From positions 25,868,325-25,932,324 of the forward strand of contig OZ010573.1 in NCBI GenBank assembly GCA_963932145.1: 64,000 nucleotides of DNA. Reading direction: 5' to 3'. Positions within the stretch are counted from its first letter, which is position 1. Each line of letters opens with the position of its first letter. The notes under the pieces were generated by a model, which saw nothing but the letters and a program-made list of their open reading frames with translations, did no database searches and had not been told where the DNA came from. This document shows positions 27,616 to 36,704 of this stretch, piece after piece. The translations under genes were made by a program, and so were the position numbers. The stretch is from Acanthosepion lycidas. Lineage: Eukaryota > Mollusca > Cephalopoda > Sepiida > Sepiidae.

Positions 27616-30600
27616 GATTATGCAGATTAGTAAAGAAAAAAGGGAATACTTCAGTTGCTATTTACTTAAAAAGAATTACATATGTGGGGATTCACTCATA
27701 TAGCAGCAGAAATAAGCCTTGTCTGTGTAGAGATAAAAGCATACTTGATAAGAAATAAAATGTACAGAAATAAGAGGAAAAGCATGGTAAATTGTATGTT
27801 AATTTCATACCATTTATTTATATTTTTATGTATTGGTGTGTGTATTTTTTAGGTTACAATTGTTTTATGGTACATGTGATAAAAGGGAAAAGTTATTAAG
27901 TATTATTACATGCCATACCATAGAAGTTGGACATGTGTTGCCTGTCCCAAGGTTCTTGGTGAAGAGATTGAATTTTGGCGAGATGTTCGTATTTCTGGCA
28001 GGAACAGTTTTTGTTGCATGCTGGGAGAGTTTTATTTTTATTTTTTATTTAATTTATTTTAAACATTCTTATGTTTCTTATTTTATTTATAGTTTTCATT
28101 ATTATTTTATTTTTATTTATTAATAATGTCCCTACAGATATTTTGGTAACTGAAGGATTTTAGATTTTATTACTTAAAAATAGAATATACAAAAATGTTT
28201 CTAGTTTTCTAATGTGTATAATTTGTAAAGATTCAACTAATAAAGGTTTGCTATTAATTGCAAAATAAAAAAGGGTCTATTTTGTTTGTCCTTAAGTTTT
28301 AACAAGCAAGGGCTCCCTCTAAATATTATGGAATCTCCTTAAAATTTTATATGTGGCATTTTTCAATGAATGGAACAAATTTAGGGTTGACAATTCAATT
28401 TCAGCATACACTTCAAAAATGAGAGACACCCTAATATATATATATATATATATATTGCAACAATAAAATTATAAACAAAAAGGCATCATCCTATGTATTA
28501 TGGTTTTAACATATATTTTGATAAAGTACAAGGAGTACATAATTCTGCTGGACAGTGAATAAAATAAATGCAAATTTTAAATTTGCTTACAGATATTTAA
28601 TAAGAAATAAATATGAATTATCAAACAACTTAATATTAGGTTGGTGCAAAAATAATGACGTAATAATGTCGTTTTTTGACGTATTTTTAACGTCAAAAAA
28701 CGACATTATTACGTCATTATTTTTGCACCAACCTAATAAATAAATAGTAAAGGGTCTAAAAAAAAAAAATAATTTAATCACTAAGTTTTAGAGTCTGTCT
28801 ATATTTCTGAGATGAGGTATTATGTACAGTATTTACATTAGTCCTATTCTACAGATCAGTTGAAAGTGGAGTTGGAAGAGAATTTCCAAACAAAGCACTT
28901 CAAACTGATTGAAGAGGTGAGATACTGAGGATTTACTCTTGTTCAGCACTCAGAGCCACCAGTAATCTCTAGAACCAAACTTGTAAGAAGCTATACGGTG
29001 TCTCATTCTATCAGTGAATAGTGACTTTGCCTCTTTGAACTCACAGACTCATTATGAGCAGTGACAAAGAGACATCTGTTACAATCAGGTTTGTCACTCT
29101 GGTATAGCTGGAAGAAGTGTTTCCTGTGGGCTATAGCAGCTGAATAGGCAGGAGAGAACTAAGGAGAAGATTGTTGTTTCACTTAATATTTCCATGCATT
29201 AGCCCCAAACGGTACGTTGATAACAGAAAGATGTTCTGTTAATAGGGGTTTTTTGTTTCATGGGAGAGTGAAAAGAAATATCTATAGACACTAGCGTGTA
29301 GTCAGTTGCCAATAAGACAGAGCTACAGGGAATGATATGAGATCAGGAAGAAGATAAGAAAGAAATCAAATAGAGAAGTGTGTCCGTCAGAATTACTAGG
29401 GAAACACGTAAAGAAATCTACTATTTGAGTGAGAGATTGCGGTTTTGAATATAACTGTTTACATTTAATTTAAATAATTTTTTTAGTCATGTATGTGTTG
29501 GCTTAATAAAAGAATATTTCTTTTAGGAAAGGAGATATTTGAAAAAGGTCCATGGCACAGATTTATTTTAGTAGAATTCACTGGTGACACTCAAGAATTT
29601 TCCATCTAAGTAAGCTACTTCCTCTTTTAATAAGTGAAGAATTCTTTAGGTCAAATTTAAGGTTGAATTTATTTCCATGTATGACTAATATATTTGATAA
29701 GTTGTACATAAGATCCTTTTTGTGTTCAGAGATACATCTACTAACCAAAACAATTTATCCAATATCAAAATAGTTACAGCCACATCCAAAACCATTATGA
29801 ATATGATCAGAGCACAAAATATCCAGTACAATAATAATTCTGAAGCAGGTGTGAAATTATATATAAAATAAACTGTAACAACTGTTTCTTACAATATGCA
29901 AAAATTTTTTTAAAAAAAATGTTTCCTTAAATTTTCCTTTAATTCTTTAAAAGGCAATCCATATACATATATACACATCCCACACAGAGAATATATCTAC
30001 ATGGGAAAGCAGAGTGTGGTGAGAAACAAAAATGAAGGGTCTTTCATATATGGAGATACTCTTGTGTCTGGAGAAGCCATGTTTAGGTCACCAGATTCAA
30101 ATGAGCCGAAATCATTTTTGTCCCAGGCATTGATATATTCTACAAATGGGGGAAACAGCGAGCCTTGGGGTTTTTTCCAAATTGAGGACTGCAAGCTGGA
30201 GTTTCTTTCTACATTGGAGAAAGATATATTCCCTCAGGGAGACAACACCATGGACTTGTAAGCTGCTGGGGAGGCAGATTTAGCCTCTGCCCAGGGTGGA
30301 GGTGATGGGCTAAAGAAAGTAATCTCTCAGTTTGGCTGCTTTAAACAAACTGAATGACTGGCCCCTCTCGTCACTGTATGCAGTGACGTCACTAAGCAGC
30401 TGTCATGTGACCCACATGACTTATCTCCATGAAAGGTAGATAATCGCTTTCTGTATCCCTACAGCCCCATCAAAATTTGTTTCAAGAAAACAATTACAGT
30501 CTTATTTTTGTTTGTTATTTATTCTTGAAAAAGACATGAAATTATTTTGGCTTTAATTTTTTGCGATAATGATTCAACATCAGAACATCCTGTTCTCACT

Positions 30601-33600
30601 TTTCTAGATATCACCTTCTGATATATACCTGTTGGTAATGTATCTTAAATGATGTATTTTTGTTTCCCAAATCTGTTGTATTTTATATTCTGTTTGAGAT
30701 ATTTTATACAGTTATTGCTTGAAATAAACTTATTCATGCTCCAGATGATAATTTTGTTTTTTGTGTTTGTAATACTTTCTTACGAATTGTATTAATTAAC
30801 CATTGTTCATTTTTATTTTACATTGGTAATTCTGATTTGAAATTTATTTGTAAAATCTAACTCTTTTAATATTTATTGTACCCTCCAATCCACTTCAGAT
30901 GTCTGTCATCATACATGGTAACCTTCTTGTAACTAAACACCTTATTCAATTGAAGGAGGTAAATTGTTCTTATTTTGCATACTACGCTTAGAAGATATTT
31001 TTATATCGGTTTCTTCCGCCAGTATGGTATGTGAATTTTCAGCACCACCAACTTGGGGATTGAACTCACAACTGCTAGAGAATGGGATATGTTTTAACCA
31101 ATGCCTTAATTCACTAGGCAATGTGTGTCTCAGTATAAGAATGTTACCAAGTATCGTGACAAACATCTAAAGAAGGCCAGAGAGTACATCAGCTGAAACA
31201 TTGTGAGCATAAGAACCAAGATTAGCATTCTTATCGAAATAGTAAGGCATATTAAAGTCATAATTCCCGTATTTAAAAAATTCCAATATAAGAACTGTTT
31301 TGTTTTAAGTCATCTATGTTACGTGAATAATTTAAAAGTAAATCCCCCTAACACTATTGAATTCTTTGTGGATGAAAATAACACCATGTAGATTTCCATA
31401 AAATAACGCCATATAGATTTCTGTCATTAAAGTGGTTCGTTTTTGTCAGTGCAGAAATGTCTCTATAACTTTCAGTCAAGGGTTGAAATATTTTTTTTAT
31501 TTAATTAAAAAAAACATTAATTCCAAGTAATCTTTAATAATGAAAATATTGTGTTGCAACTCACACTAGACATCAGGTTTGTTGACAGGATTCAGTTTCT
31601 TGAAGTCAAATGCTTTTGGCTTAAAAATTACCCTTTGGCCAAATCATTACCCACAAGTGAAGAACACAACAATTTCTGGCAGTAAACCAGATTTTATTCT
31701 TTAGTAACTTGCTGCTATAAGCAAGCAAAATAGGGTTGAGGTGTAAGTGAAGGGGGGATGCACAGTTCAGCAGCCATTGTCCCTGTTTGTCCTTCCGTTA
31801 AGTTCTACTTTGTTCTTTCTGTTTGCCTTTGTGCGGGATGTTCAGTTTTATAGACACGTTTTTCTTTGTTATGTCATCTACATCCAAAAAGTATTGGGTT
31901 GGTGCAAAAATAATGTCGTTTTCTCACATATGTTACTACGTGGGAAAACGACATTGTTTTTGCACCAACCTAATAATTAACCTTTGTCTAGCTACAGGCG
32001 AAAATTGTTGCCATAGAATTCTCTCCCTTTGCAACTGTAGTTGCATTCTGTCACCTCAAAAGGATTGCTATAAATAAACACTTGTTAACTGTTACTTCTG
32101 GTATTTTAAGCTGGGAATAGCCTACTACTGCTTTGGAACGAGGTTAAACTTCCATTTTGAATTCTTCTACACAAGATGCGACATTGATTAAAACCACATT
32201 AATTTGGTCATGATGGCCACATCAACATTCAACAAAGTCTTTATTCAAGAGTTTTTCTTTGATTCAGACTCCAATGATGATGATTTTGAAGGCTTTACTC
32301 AAGCAGATATTGACAAAGTTGTCCGAGATGGAGATGATAACTATGCTAGTGACAGGGAGGAAAACTATGATGACCATGAGGTGCCTAGTGGCTACTGCCA
32401 TCCATGGCTGACTAATTTTATGGAAACTACTGGCCCCCTGATAACATTTCTGAAGGTAAATTATTTTGTCTACTTATAAATGACAAAATAATAACTTTAT
32501 TCGTCAATGAGAGAAATAAATATGCTAGTCAGATTAAAGAAAGAGGAAACAAATGCTGATGTCTACTCATATATAAGCATGTGGAAGGATGTCACTTTTG
32601 ACAAAATGAAAGATTTCTTAGCCATTTTGCTTCTTATTGCACCCCAGAACTCCACAAAGAAGTAATAAAAGTTAAAGTATGTTAAATTGTTAATGTATTT
32701 GTTTTTTATTTTGTATTTCAATTTTTTGTTTTCAACGTCAAAACATGCATGCAAAACGTAATGCATTGCATCAAAATATTATTCATCCATTCTTTTATTA
32801 GTATATAAAAAATGAAATCTATAAACACAATATACAGAAAGTTATAGCAATTTTAAAATAGTATATGCTCATGTTTTTTGCTCTCTCAAAAAAATGTGGT
32901 AATAGAGGGAACAATTCTAGAAAGAATTTAGTGGGAATCAAGGTTAATCTTTCTTCTCTTGCTCTTCAAAGTTGACTCCAATTACTGATAGACATCAGTC
33001 AAAAGTAAATGTTTCATATCATTTTAAATTTAACATGACCTCAGCTTCACCCATATTGCTACAATATTTAAGAGGATAAAATGTAACAGACGACAGCAAA
33101 TGTGACATAGAAATCCAAAAGGGCATAGGATTAGTGAAAAATGCCTTCCAGAAAGTAAGCAAAGTATTAAGACATAGGAAAATTTCATTAGAAATAAAAA
33201 AAGAGTGCTAAACTGCTATGGGATATCGAATATATGAGAAACTATGTGATATCAAGTACATGTTAGTCAATGCTGGACAATCTCTTTACAGATGAAGAAG
33301 AGACTTGAACCAACAGAGATGTGGTTCAACTAACAAATATTAAGAATACAAAAGACAGAACATGTAAGCAACAAGGAAATCTTAAAGAAAATAGGAACTG
33401 CAAGTTCAGATTCTAGAATACGATGTAGAAAGAGGGCCTAGACAATTTGGCACTCACAGAACAAGAGATGCAAAGGGAAACAGTAACTTAACTAGTTTGT
33501 GGGAATGGATGACTCAACAGGGAATAAGAGTGATGGTAAAGATTCAAAATTACTTTGAGCAAAAACAAGAAAGGAAGTTTTAGATAGCCATTATCACCAA

Positions 33601-33822
33601 TGTCCTGGAGGGTTAATAAAAAAAATGCCATTATTAACAAATTGAAACAATTTTATTTTTTTTAATATCTTCTCCTTATAGGTTGCTATGGACCAGTTAC
33701 ATATGCATTATACCAGTGCTATTCATAATACTGCATTCACTATTGTCCTTGGATACGTCGAGCTCTACTCTGGAACTGGTAGCACCAATTTCCAGAAAAA
33801 ACAATATTCTGATTTATGCGAG
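9631..33822 (+). CDS. VPS50: VPS50 (syndetin/CCDC132), partial gene, eight internal exons
   Basis: Eight exons (9631-9732, 11062-11133, 14802-14926, 19407-19524, 23522-23557, 25705-25787, 27051-27192, 33682-33822) splice into 273 continuous codons. Every intron has GT/AG ends and the phases agree (0,0,2,0,0,2,0,0). The protein follows animal VPS50 from about residue 50 to 320 in collinear order. Landmarks are [67 protein letters not shown] and MDQLHMHYT. In the family this stretch is the N-terminal helical, coiled-coil part of a CATCHR-type tether. VPS50 forms the EARP complex with VPS51, VPS52 and VPS53 and works in recycling from endosomes to the plasma membrane. The start codon, promoter and roughly 600 C-terminal residues are not visible. 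The introns are full of transposon debris, but no exon is damaged, so the gene looks functional. The family assignment rests on recognition rather than a search. Confidence 0.95.
9940..10560 (+). mobile_element. hAT transposase relic (zinc-finger MYM/DUF4371-like)
   Basis: Decayed coding sequence on the + strand. Pieces include [32 protein letters not shown] and, after frame changes, the C-terminal dimerisation signature [10 protein letters not shown] followed by [10 protein letters not shown]. These resemble the tail of hAT-type transposases ([12 protein letters not shown] and DDIIDDF in relatives). It has several stops and frameshifts and lies in the intron between VPS50 exons A and B. Confidence 0.65.
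11062..11133 (+). CDS. VPS50: VPS50 exon B (24 codons)
   Basis: The acceptor tttcatttcag is followed by AAACTCCCTGAA, and the donor is GTG|gttagt. The exon is phase 0 at both ends. It encodes [18 protein letters not shown] then RGQLDV, matching the KLPPVLSLQELE region of the vertebrate protein. Confidence 0.92.
11288..11730 (+). mobile_element. pogo/Tigger-like transposon 5' fragment
   Basis: CAGTAAGTCC follows a TA at 11286-11287, as a terminal repeat would. About 180 bp downstream [18 protein letters not shown] starts a CENP-B-type N-terminus. After a frame change come [27 protein letters not shown] and LMTPATVS, typical of the HTH of pogo-like transposases. The catalytic domain and the right end are missing. 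Confidence 0.55.
12717..12754. repeat. (TA)n microsatellite
   Basis: A pure alternating TA tract of about 38 bases directly precedes the 3' tail of LINE fragment 3. Confidence 0.95.
12785..13500 (-). mobile_element. LINE 3' end (fragment 3), best-preserved RT C-terminus
   Basis: A 159-codon minus-strand ORF (13296-12817) has the C-terminal layout seen in many invertebrate non-LTR RT proteins. In order it holds [68 protein letters not shown] and ESTVIYLHI. It is truncated at the 5' side and degenerates beyond 13300. The 3' tail (tacaaggcccaagggcc) abuts a TA microsatellite. Confidence 0.8.
13553..13835 (+). repeat. SINE with 5S rRNA-like head (copy B)
   Basis: ATTAAGCAACATTGAGTCTG and the diverged TGAATACCAGGTTAATGT mark the 5S-like head. 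A tRNA-like stretch around ctcaagttcattat and the common tail (aggaaaggtatcaactcacc, ending attattatctccc) follow. It is more diverged than copy C. Confidence 0.7.
14802..14926 (+). CDS. VPS50: VPS50 exon C
   Basis: The acceptor is caattttag and the donor is CGCAA|gtatgt. The exon is 125 nt, starts in phase 0 and leaves two bases of a split Lys codon. It encodes [16 protein letters not shown] followed by a helical [15 protein letters not shown] segment, matching the VSKKVADLILEKQPAY region of VPS50. Confidence 0.94.
15212..15525 (+). repeat. SINE with 5S rRNA-like head (copy C)
   Basis: This is the clearest copy. 5S-like blocks are AAGTTAAGCAAAATTGAGC, GTCAGTATCTAGATGGGTGG and GGTAATACCAGGTGCTGTAA. 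The tRNA-like part (caatggataatggttcgg, B-box-like aagttccaattcc) follows at once, then the tail gatgaaaggtatgaatccac to attattatctcac. The order is 5S head, tRNA domain, unique body, AT-rich tail. Confidence 0.82.
15840..16250. repeat. Interspersed repeat, pair with 28850-29200
   Basis: Blocks such as accaaacttgttagaggct, tgcctcattctatcag, gcctctttga and gcctatagcagttgaacagg recur in the same order and orientation at 28850-29200. I cannot assign a class. It is probably an untranslated or decayed part of a retroelement. Confidence 0.6.
16475..16860 (-). mobile_element. LINE 3' end (fragment 4)
   Basis: It shares gattgtagtgatcaggg, aaacatcatcttggga and the gaagaagctgcct..atcgaacttccttctta block with fragments 1-3, in the same minus orientation. 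It is strongly decayed, with no readable ORF. Confidence 0.6.
17615..17765 (-). repeat. LINE 3' tail, second LINE family (copy 1)
   Basis: The block taatcatttcaccc..aaggtgataaagccac, agatgcaaagggttact and gaaaggaacggagaaaa matches the tail at 17890 and, more distantly, 53795 and 63285. Only the last ~150 bases of the element are present. Confidence 0.65.
17885..18360 (-). mobile_element. LINE 3' end, second LINE family (copy 2)
   Basis: The 3' tail at 17890-18060 repeats the preceding copy. Upstream on the minus strand a frame reads [20 protein letters not shown], the conserved end of an RT ORF in molluscan non-LTR elements, then continues with stops toward the tail. Adjacent CA and T tracts (17855-17890) may be the target or tail sequence. 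Confidence 0.75.
18600..18970 (+). mobile_element. Tc1/mariner-like transposase N-terminal relic
   Basis: On the + strand, through stops and frame changes, one can read [12 protein letters not shown] then [26 protein letters not shown] and [17 protein letters not shown], ending [12 protein letters not shown]. This is the spacing of a paired HTH with a basic GR-rich linker as in Tc1/mariner transposases. No catalytic region or terminal repeats were recognised. Confidence 0.6.
19407..19524 (+). CDS. VPS50: VPS50 exon D
   Basis: A long poly-T tract ends in ttccag. I chose this AG rather than the one 4 nt downstream because it completes the split Lys codon from exon C. The exon is 118 nt and ends TTG|gtatgt. 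It encodes [37 protein letters not shown] and TL, one of the most conserved stretches of the family. Confidence 0.95.
19935..20240. repeat. Interspersed repeat, pair with 24210-24460
   Basis: gtgtctattgtttcact, ctaaaggatatctgttattt and gttgtgatgacagttc occur here and again at 24360-24430 with few changes. Read on the minus strand, the left edge holds CTGAAGATGACC...GGCCGAAATG, a member of the hammerhead-core-like motif set. Confidence 0.65.
20814..20856. repeat. (AC)n(GT)n perfect palindrome
   Basis: About 21 bases of alternating AC run directly into about 22 bases of alternating GT. The centre of symmetry is at 20834/20835. Alternating purine-pyrimidine palindromes can extrude cruciforms or adopt Z-DNA. 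Confidence 0.95.
20880..20983. repeat. Interspersed repeat interrupted by Tc1 (left part)
   Basis: tgtttcatgctta, ccatgtgtgttg and caactatttatatatgg...gcattat match 51880-51960. The right part of the copy resumes after the Tc1 element at 22380 (tattatcttaatggttattgggt). The 52 kb copy is uninterrupted. Confidence 0.65.
20984..22379 (-). mobile_element. Tc1-like transposon, full length
   Basis: Ends CAGGGGGCCGACACTATTTT and, on the opposite strand, CAGGGGGTTGACACTATTTT bound 1396 bp. A TA duplication flanks it (20982-20983 and 22380-22381). One transposase ORF on the minus strand fills most of the interior. The TIRs match over about 20 bases with a few differences, so it is somewhat older than the mariner at 6817. 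Confidence 0.92.
21036..22036 (-). pseudogene. Tc1 transposase (DD34E), frameshifted
   Basis: Translation from 22036 begins [19 protein letters not shown], a paired-type HTH, then [19 protein letters not shown] (GRPR-like hook) and [17 protein letters not shown]. The first catalytic Asp is in KVIFTDEKR. Just after it the frame shifts near 21600-21510. In the restored frame a stop stands one codon before the second Asp ([14 protein letters not shown]). The third acidic residue, Glu in [12 protein letters not shown], lies 34 residues later. It ends near 21036. All three catalytic residues survive, but at least one frameshift and one stop inactivate it. Confidence 0.88.
22541..22582. repeat. (ATT)n microsatellite
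   Basis: About 14 ATT/TTA units occur in a row, just downstream of the Tc1 element. Confidence 0.9.
22705..22797. repeat. (CA)n(TA)n compound microsatellite
   Basis: About 24 bases of CA are followed by roughly 65 bases of uninterrupted TA. It is one of the longest TA runs in the window. Confidence 0.95.
22835..23250. repeat. Interspersed repeat with SINE-like tail, inverted pair with 49480-49740
   Basis: Blocks ttgaggagcgtggaatcacc, gtggtagcacctgttagggt, cccagctatgggcaaatag and caaaacactatgaaagtg appear as the reverse complement at 49480-49740. The cccagctatgggcaaat block also resembles the tail of the tRNA-SINEs. The right end is A-rich (aaccaaaccaaacc). Confidence 0.65.
23522..23557 (+). 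CDS. VPS50: VPS50 exon E, 36-nt microexon
   Basis: Only 12 codons, [12 protein letters not shown], lie between tttcttcatttag and gtatga. The residues match QRTDVRLSEMLE of vertebrate VPS50. The exon is phase 0 on both sides, so skipping it would keep the frame and remove 12 residues. Introns of about 4.0 kb and 2.1 kb flank it. Confidence 0.93.
23558..25704. other. VPS50 intron between exons E and F
   Basis: AT-rich intron. Beyond the repeat at 24210-24460 I see no element or RNA gene. Several short ORFs are AT-rich chance frames. Confidence 0.5.
25705..25787 (+). CDS. VPS50: VPS50 exon F
   Basis: The acceptor is catcttttcag and the donor is ATTAG|gtaatt. The exon is 83 nt and leaves two bases of a split Ser codon. 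It encodes [20 protein letters not shown] then FRHFHCI, matching the [18 protein letters not shown] region of VPS50. Confidence 0.95.
25990..26400. repeat. Diverged tandem duplication (~205-bp unit)
   Basis: Unit 1 (about 25990-26195) and unit 2 (about 26196-26400) share, in order, cccatacaggaaacattc/tccatacaggaaacattc, ttgaccaa/tcgaccaa, ggttgaaattta-like, acagttttt.aggaaa, the cattgcccgttctagta/ttattgctctttctagta block, and tgaagagcttttctcc/tgatgagggtttccctcc. It is a direct repeat within the VPS50 intron between exons F and G. Confidence 0.65.
27051..27192 (+). CDS. VPS50: VPS50 exon G
   Basis: The acceptor is gcctttatttcag and the donor is ACACAG|gtaagt, a consensus donor. The exon is 142 nt and completes Ser from exon F. 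It encodes [37 protein letters not shown] and [11 protein letters not shown], nearly identical to the vertebrate segment. A poly-C/CA tract follows the donor directly. Confidence 0.96.
27578..27611. repeat. (TA)n microsatellite
   Basis: An alternating TA tract of about 34 bases, shortly downstream of exon G. Confidence 0.95.
28636..28736. mobile_element. 101-bp palindromic mariner-type MITE (copy 2)
   Basis: The ends TTAGGTTGGTGCAAAAATAA and complement are flanked by TA (28634-28635 and 28737-28738). It is the same length as copy 1 and nearly the same sequence. Here the core is symmetric (gttttttgacgtattt / taacgtcaaaaaacg). It lies in the VPS50 intron between exons G and H, so it is transcribed if the gene is. 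Confidence 0.9.
28850..29200. repeat. Interspersed repeat, pair with 15840-16250
   Basis: The same ordered blocks as the copy at 15840: accaaacttgtaagaagct, tgtctcattctatcag, gcctctttga, gctatagcagctgaatagg. Confidence 0.6.
29201..31890. other. Intronic stretch without recognised gene
   Basis: An 86-codon + frame at 30001-30261 (starts [18 protein letters not shown]) also has a long frame on the other strand. Around 30360-30440 the sequence is less AT-rich, with cagtgacgtcactaagcag. I cannot assign a family. An old LTR or gene fragment is possible. Confidence 0.3.
31894..31973. mobile_element. 80-bp palindromic mariner-type MITE (copy 3)
   Basis: TTGGGTTGGTGCAAAAATAA begins a palindrome ending TTTTTGCACCAACCTAA, flanked by TA (31892-31893 and 31974-31975). 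The core is tgtcgttttctcacatatg / acgtgggaaaacgaca. It is 80 bp exactly, as is copy 4. It lies three bases from the TTAA of the piggyBac-like element. Confidence 0.9.
31981..32664 (+). pseudogene. piggyBac-like element: left end and transposase N-terminal fragment
   Basis: TTAA at 31977-31980 is followed by a terminus (cctttgtctagctacagg, then attgttgccatagaattc) shared with the hairpin MITE at 57187. The coding part starts at 32213 with [20 protein letters not shown], then [13 protein letters not shown], an acidic stretch and [14 protein letters not shown]. The frame shifts near 32433 ([20 protein letters not shown]) and again near 32541 ([20 protein letters not shown], then ILLL), which matches the ETN-x-YA ... 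W-x-x-x-T-x-x-EMKAFLGLLL order of piggyBac transposases. The catalytic Asp residues and right end are missing. Confidence 0.72.
32665..33681. other. VPS50 intron upstream of exon H
   Basis: AT-rich. 33100-33560 is purine-rich on the + strand and may be a decayed retroelement, but I could not read a family from it. Confidence 0.35.
33682..33822 (+). CDS. VPS50: VPS50 exon H, last recognised exon
   Basis: The acceptor is tctccttatag and the donor is TGCGAG|gtaagt. The exon has 47 codons and is phase 0 at both ends. It encodes [31 protein letters not shown] and [12 protein letters not shown], matching MDQLHMHFTQAIHN and YKDLC of relatives. The next family segment ([20 protein letters not shown] in vertebrates) was not found by eye between 33823 and 64000. 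Confidence 0.95.
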
Positions 33823-35387
33823 GTAAGTAAATACATACAATATACCCATGAAAGGAAAACAATGTTTTTGTGTGTGTGTGTTTCTCTTTCTCTTATTCCT
33901 TTTTAATTGTCTTGGTTCTCATTGTCTATATGTGCATCTCATTTGCAGTAATTTTTGGCAGTTGCATAGCAAAGCTGACTCCCAACTTCTATTTACATTT
34001 AAATTAATATTTGCATTGTTGCTTGTGACGAATGGTTTTTAAAGCTTCTGTATGTTTTGAAAATTTACCTTTTGAACCAGACTCATTAAATGGATTCTTT
34101 GTTTCTTTTTTTTTAAACTTTCAGCAGCATTATTGGTCTCTTTTCTCTGACATAATTTTTTTTAAAAATCACAAACTTTCACAAAATATTACTTAAAGAT
34201 TACAAAAAAAAAAAAAAAATACAACACCACAATGTGGTCTTATAAAGAAACATGTCTGCAACCCTATTGGTAACGATTATCTACTAAATAAGTCTTTGAA
34301 TTGTCAATTAACGTTCCAATACAATTCAACTTGTACACATTTTTGTATTTTTGCTACTTTTATCAGTAATTTTGAAAAGTTTTGAAAAATGCTTTCCTAA
34401 GATATGAAGTGGAAAAAAAAATGCTAAGAATGAATTTCTAGAATGTATCCTATCTTGGATTGGAATGCTGAATGACCAGATGGCATATTCTAGTCTTCTT
34501 CTCATTTGGTCTTGAAGACAGGTGTTCAGTATTCAAGTAGTCCTGTGTTCTTTTACTAAATCAAAGCACCCTTGAATGCAAGAAATTGTTGCTATACCTC
34601 TTGAAATGATTCTGGAATTTCATTGAAGATATTCAGCACAGATATGTTAGAAAAATTGTTATTCTAATCAGTCAGTCAACTTGACAAGTAGGTCAAGTCC
34701 ACCCGCAATAACAATTTGCCATCTGAAAACTGCAGGCTTACTGTTTAGAACATTCTCAAATTGTAAACATTTTTCCTTACAAAGATGATGTAATCTGAAA
34801 TAATTGGCTTTTATTGTAAATGTTTGGGCAATAGTTTTTTATCACTTAGAAGAAAGAAAACTGATTCAAATGTTTTTCTTTTGCTCTCTGGTAATTCATA
34901 ATCGGTACTTTTTTTAGTATCTGGATTTTGGGAAAATGTTATCAAGAACTATTTTTATTAAAAACAGCACAGAATTATTAACACATTGACAAAAGAAACA
35001 AAAACAATGTTGGTCATCTGATGCTTAAAAACATTAGTAATATTTCAAAACTGAAGTGTTTATCTTGTAAAATCATTTTCAAATGCAATAAATACATGGT
35101 TGCATGCATTTCTGTTTAATTTCTCAGTAACAGAATTGTTTTAAATTTTACTTGAAAGTGTAATATATATATATATATATATATATATTAAATGTTTTTT
35201 TTGCTTTGGAATTTATTTTAATCTAGCAAAATGCTTTTAATGGCAATCTTCATAAAAGCACATATCCAATGGATAATTTATATCTATTTTTTTATTTTAT
35301 ATGAAAACAAAATACAAAGAAAAACTTTGATTCATTCAACATTTTCACTTCAATTCTTGTTATTTTTATTATTATTCATTGGAATAA

Positions 35388-35431
<44 letters not shown>

Positions 35432-36600
35432 AGATTTGCAAGGAAAAAATCATCCTTGGTTTTTACAAAAAAATACATTAAACACTTTTTTTTTACAATT
35501 AAAAACTTTCTTTGATATTTGAATTTCTTGATTATTCTGCAGTAAATAATATTCTCATCAGTATTTAAAAATTTCTATTTTTCAAATTTTAGAGTAATTT
35601 TCTCAAACTTTGTTTCATGGCTACACTGTGTGTGTGTGTTGTTGTTATTTTTTTTTAATGTACAAGGGAAAGTAAAAAATTGTCCACATTCTTGTCTAAA
35701 AATATGTTATGGCAAAAGTTTGGATAATCTTTTACTTAACCCTGTGTATATATCAAGTAAACCTTTCAAATTAATTGAATATTGAGCTTGGAGTAAATTC
35801 CAAAGTTTCACTTAATCTCCTTAATGCTAACTGCTGCTTTAAATATTCGAACCATTACATAATACCATCTATGTTTTTGTTAGCAATATATTTTCATAAG
35901 TACATCAACCAAGTTAAAAACAAAAAAAAATTTACACATATCCTCTCAAATTTAAAATTGGTAATCTACTGATTATTTCCTCTCATTCATGTTAATATAA
36001 ATTTAAAAAAATAAACTAAATGCAAACATAAATTATTAAGTGATCCCTAAATATTTTCTGCCTTTACTGCATACTGGAAGATTCTGCTTTTGAGTTCCTG
36101 TTATTTGAGACAATTGTCTGGTGATATTATATCAATGAAAATTATTATATCATATGAATGAAAAGTTAATTTGCATAATTCATGCATCTATGCCTCATGT
36201 AATTTATCATATTTCATTAGTATGCTCAACTGGACTTAAAAACTTTGAATGGTTTTTGTATGTATTTCCTTTGTTGATAACTAGTTTTTATATTTAGTAT
36301 TTCATCTTTACATTTGTGTTTAGATTTGAGTGTCTATGCATTTTTTCTTTAAACCAATTTTGTATGAGTCTATTTTACTTTCAAAAAGGTGTGTATGTAT
36401 ATGTATTTCTACTTATAAATCTGTATGTCTGTTTCTCCTTTTGTGTATGTTCCTACTAACAAATGTGTGTGTCTACATGTAACTGACACTTATTTAAATG
36501 ATATATTTGGTCAATACTAGAATTTCACCTATTCAAAAATTTGTTTTTGATTTTCTCTTTAAGAAATATATTTGAAAAATAATTCCATATATAAAACTAA
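33823..36600. other. Downstream VPS50 intron, microsatellite-rich
   Basis: No exon was recognised. TA arrays lie at 35163-35188 and 35392-35426. 35760-35900 belongs to a small repeat family also present at 38060 and 38565. Confidence 0.5.
35760..35900. repeat. Interspersed repeat (three copies: 35760, 38060, 38565)
   Basis: ttgaatattgagcttgg, ttccaaagtttcact and the cataataccatctatgttt block recur at 38065-38170 (ttgaatatagcacttgg, ttccaaagtttcactgc, cataacaccatctgtgtt). A shorter version is at 38565-38640. Class unknown. Confidence 0.6.
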
Positions 36601-36610
36601 GAATAAAAGT

Positions 36611-36614
<4 letters not shown>

Positions 36615-36660
<46 letters not shown>

Positions 36661-36665
36661 TATAT
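36615..36665. repeat. (TA)n(CA)n(TA)n microsatellite
   Basis: An alternating TA run of about 36 bases, then a short CA run and a further TA run, immediately left of the inverted repeat at 36705. Confidence 0.95.
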
Positions 36666-36704
36666 ATTTAGTGTATTGGGGCAGTATATCATTATTCAAA
36701 CATA

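Noticed and set aside
30001..30261. 86-codon ORF with an antisense ORF
   Set aside because: No recognised domain, no splice context matching VPS50, and frames open on both strands. Not supported as a gene.
32204..32479. Acidic ORF as a host gene exon
   Set aside because: The continuation in other frames matches a piggyBac transposase and a TTAA-bounded terminus lies just upstream.
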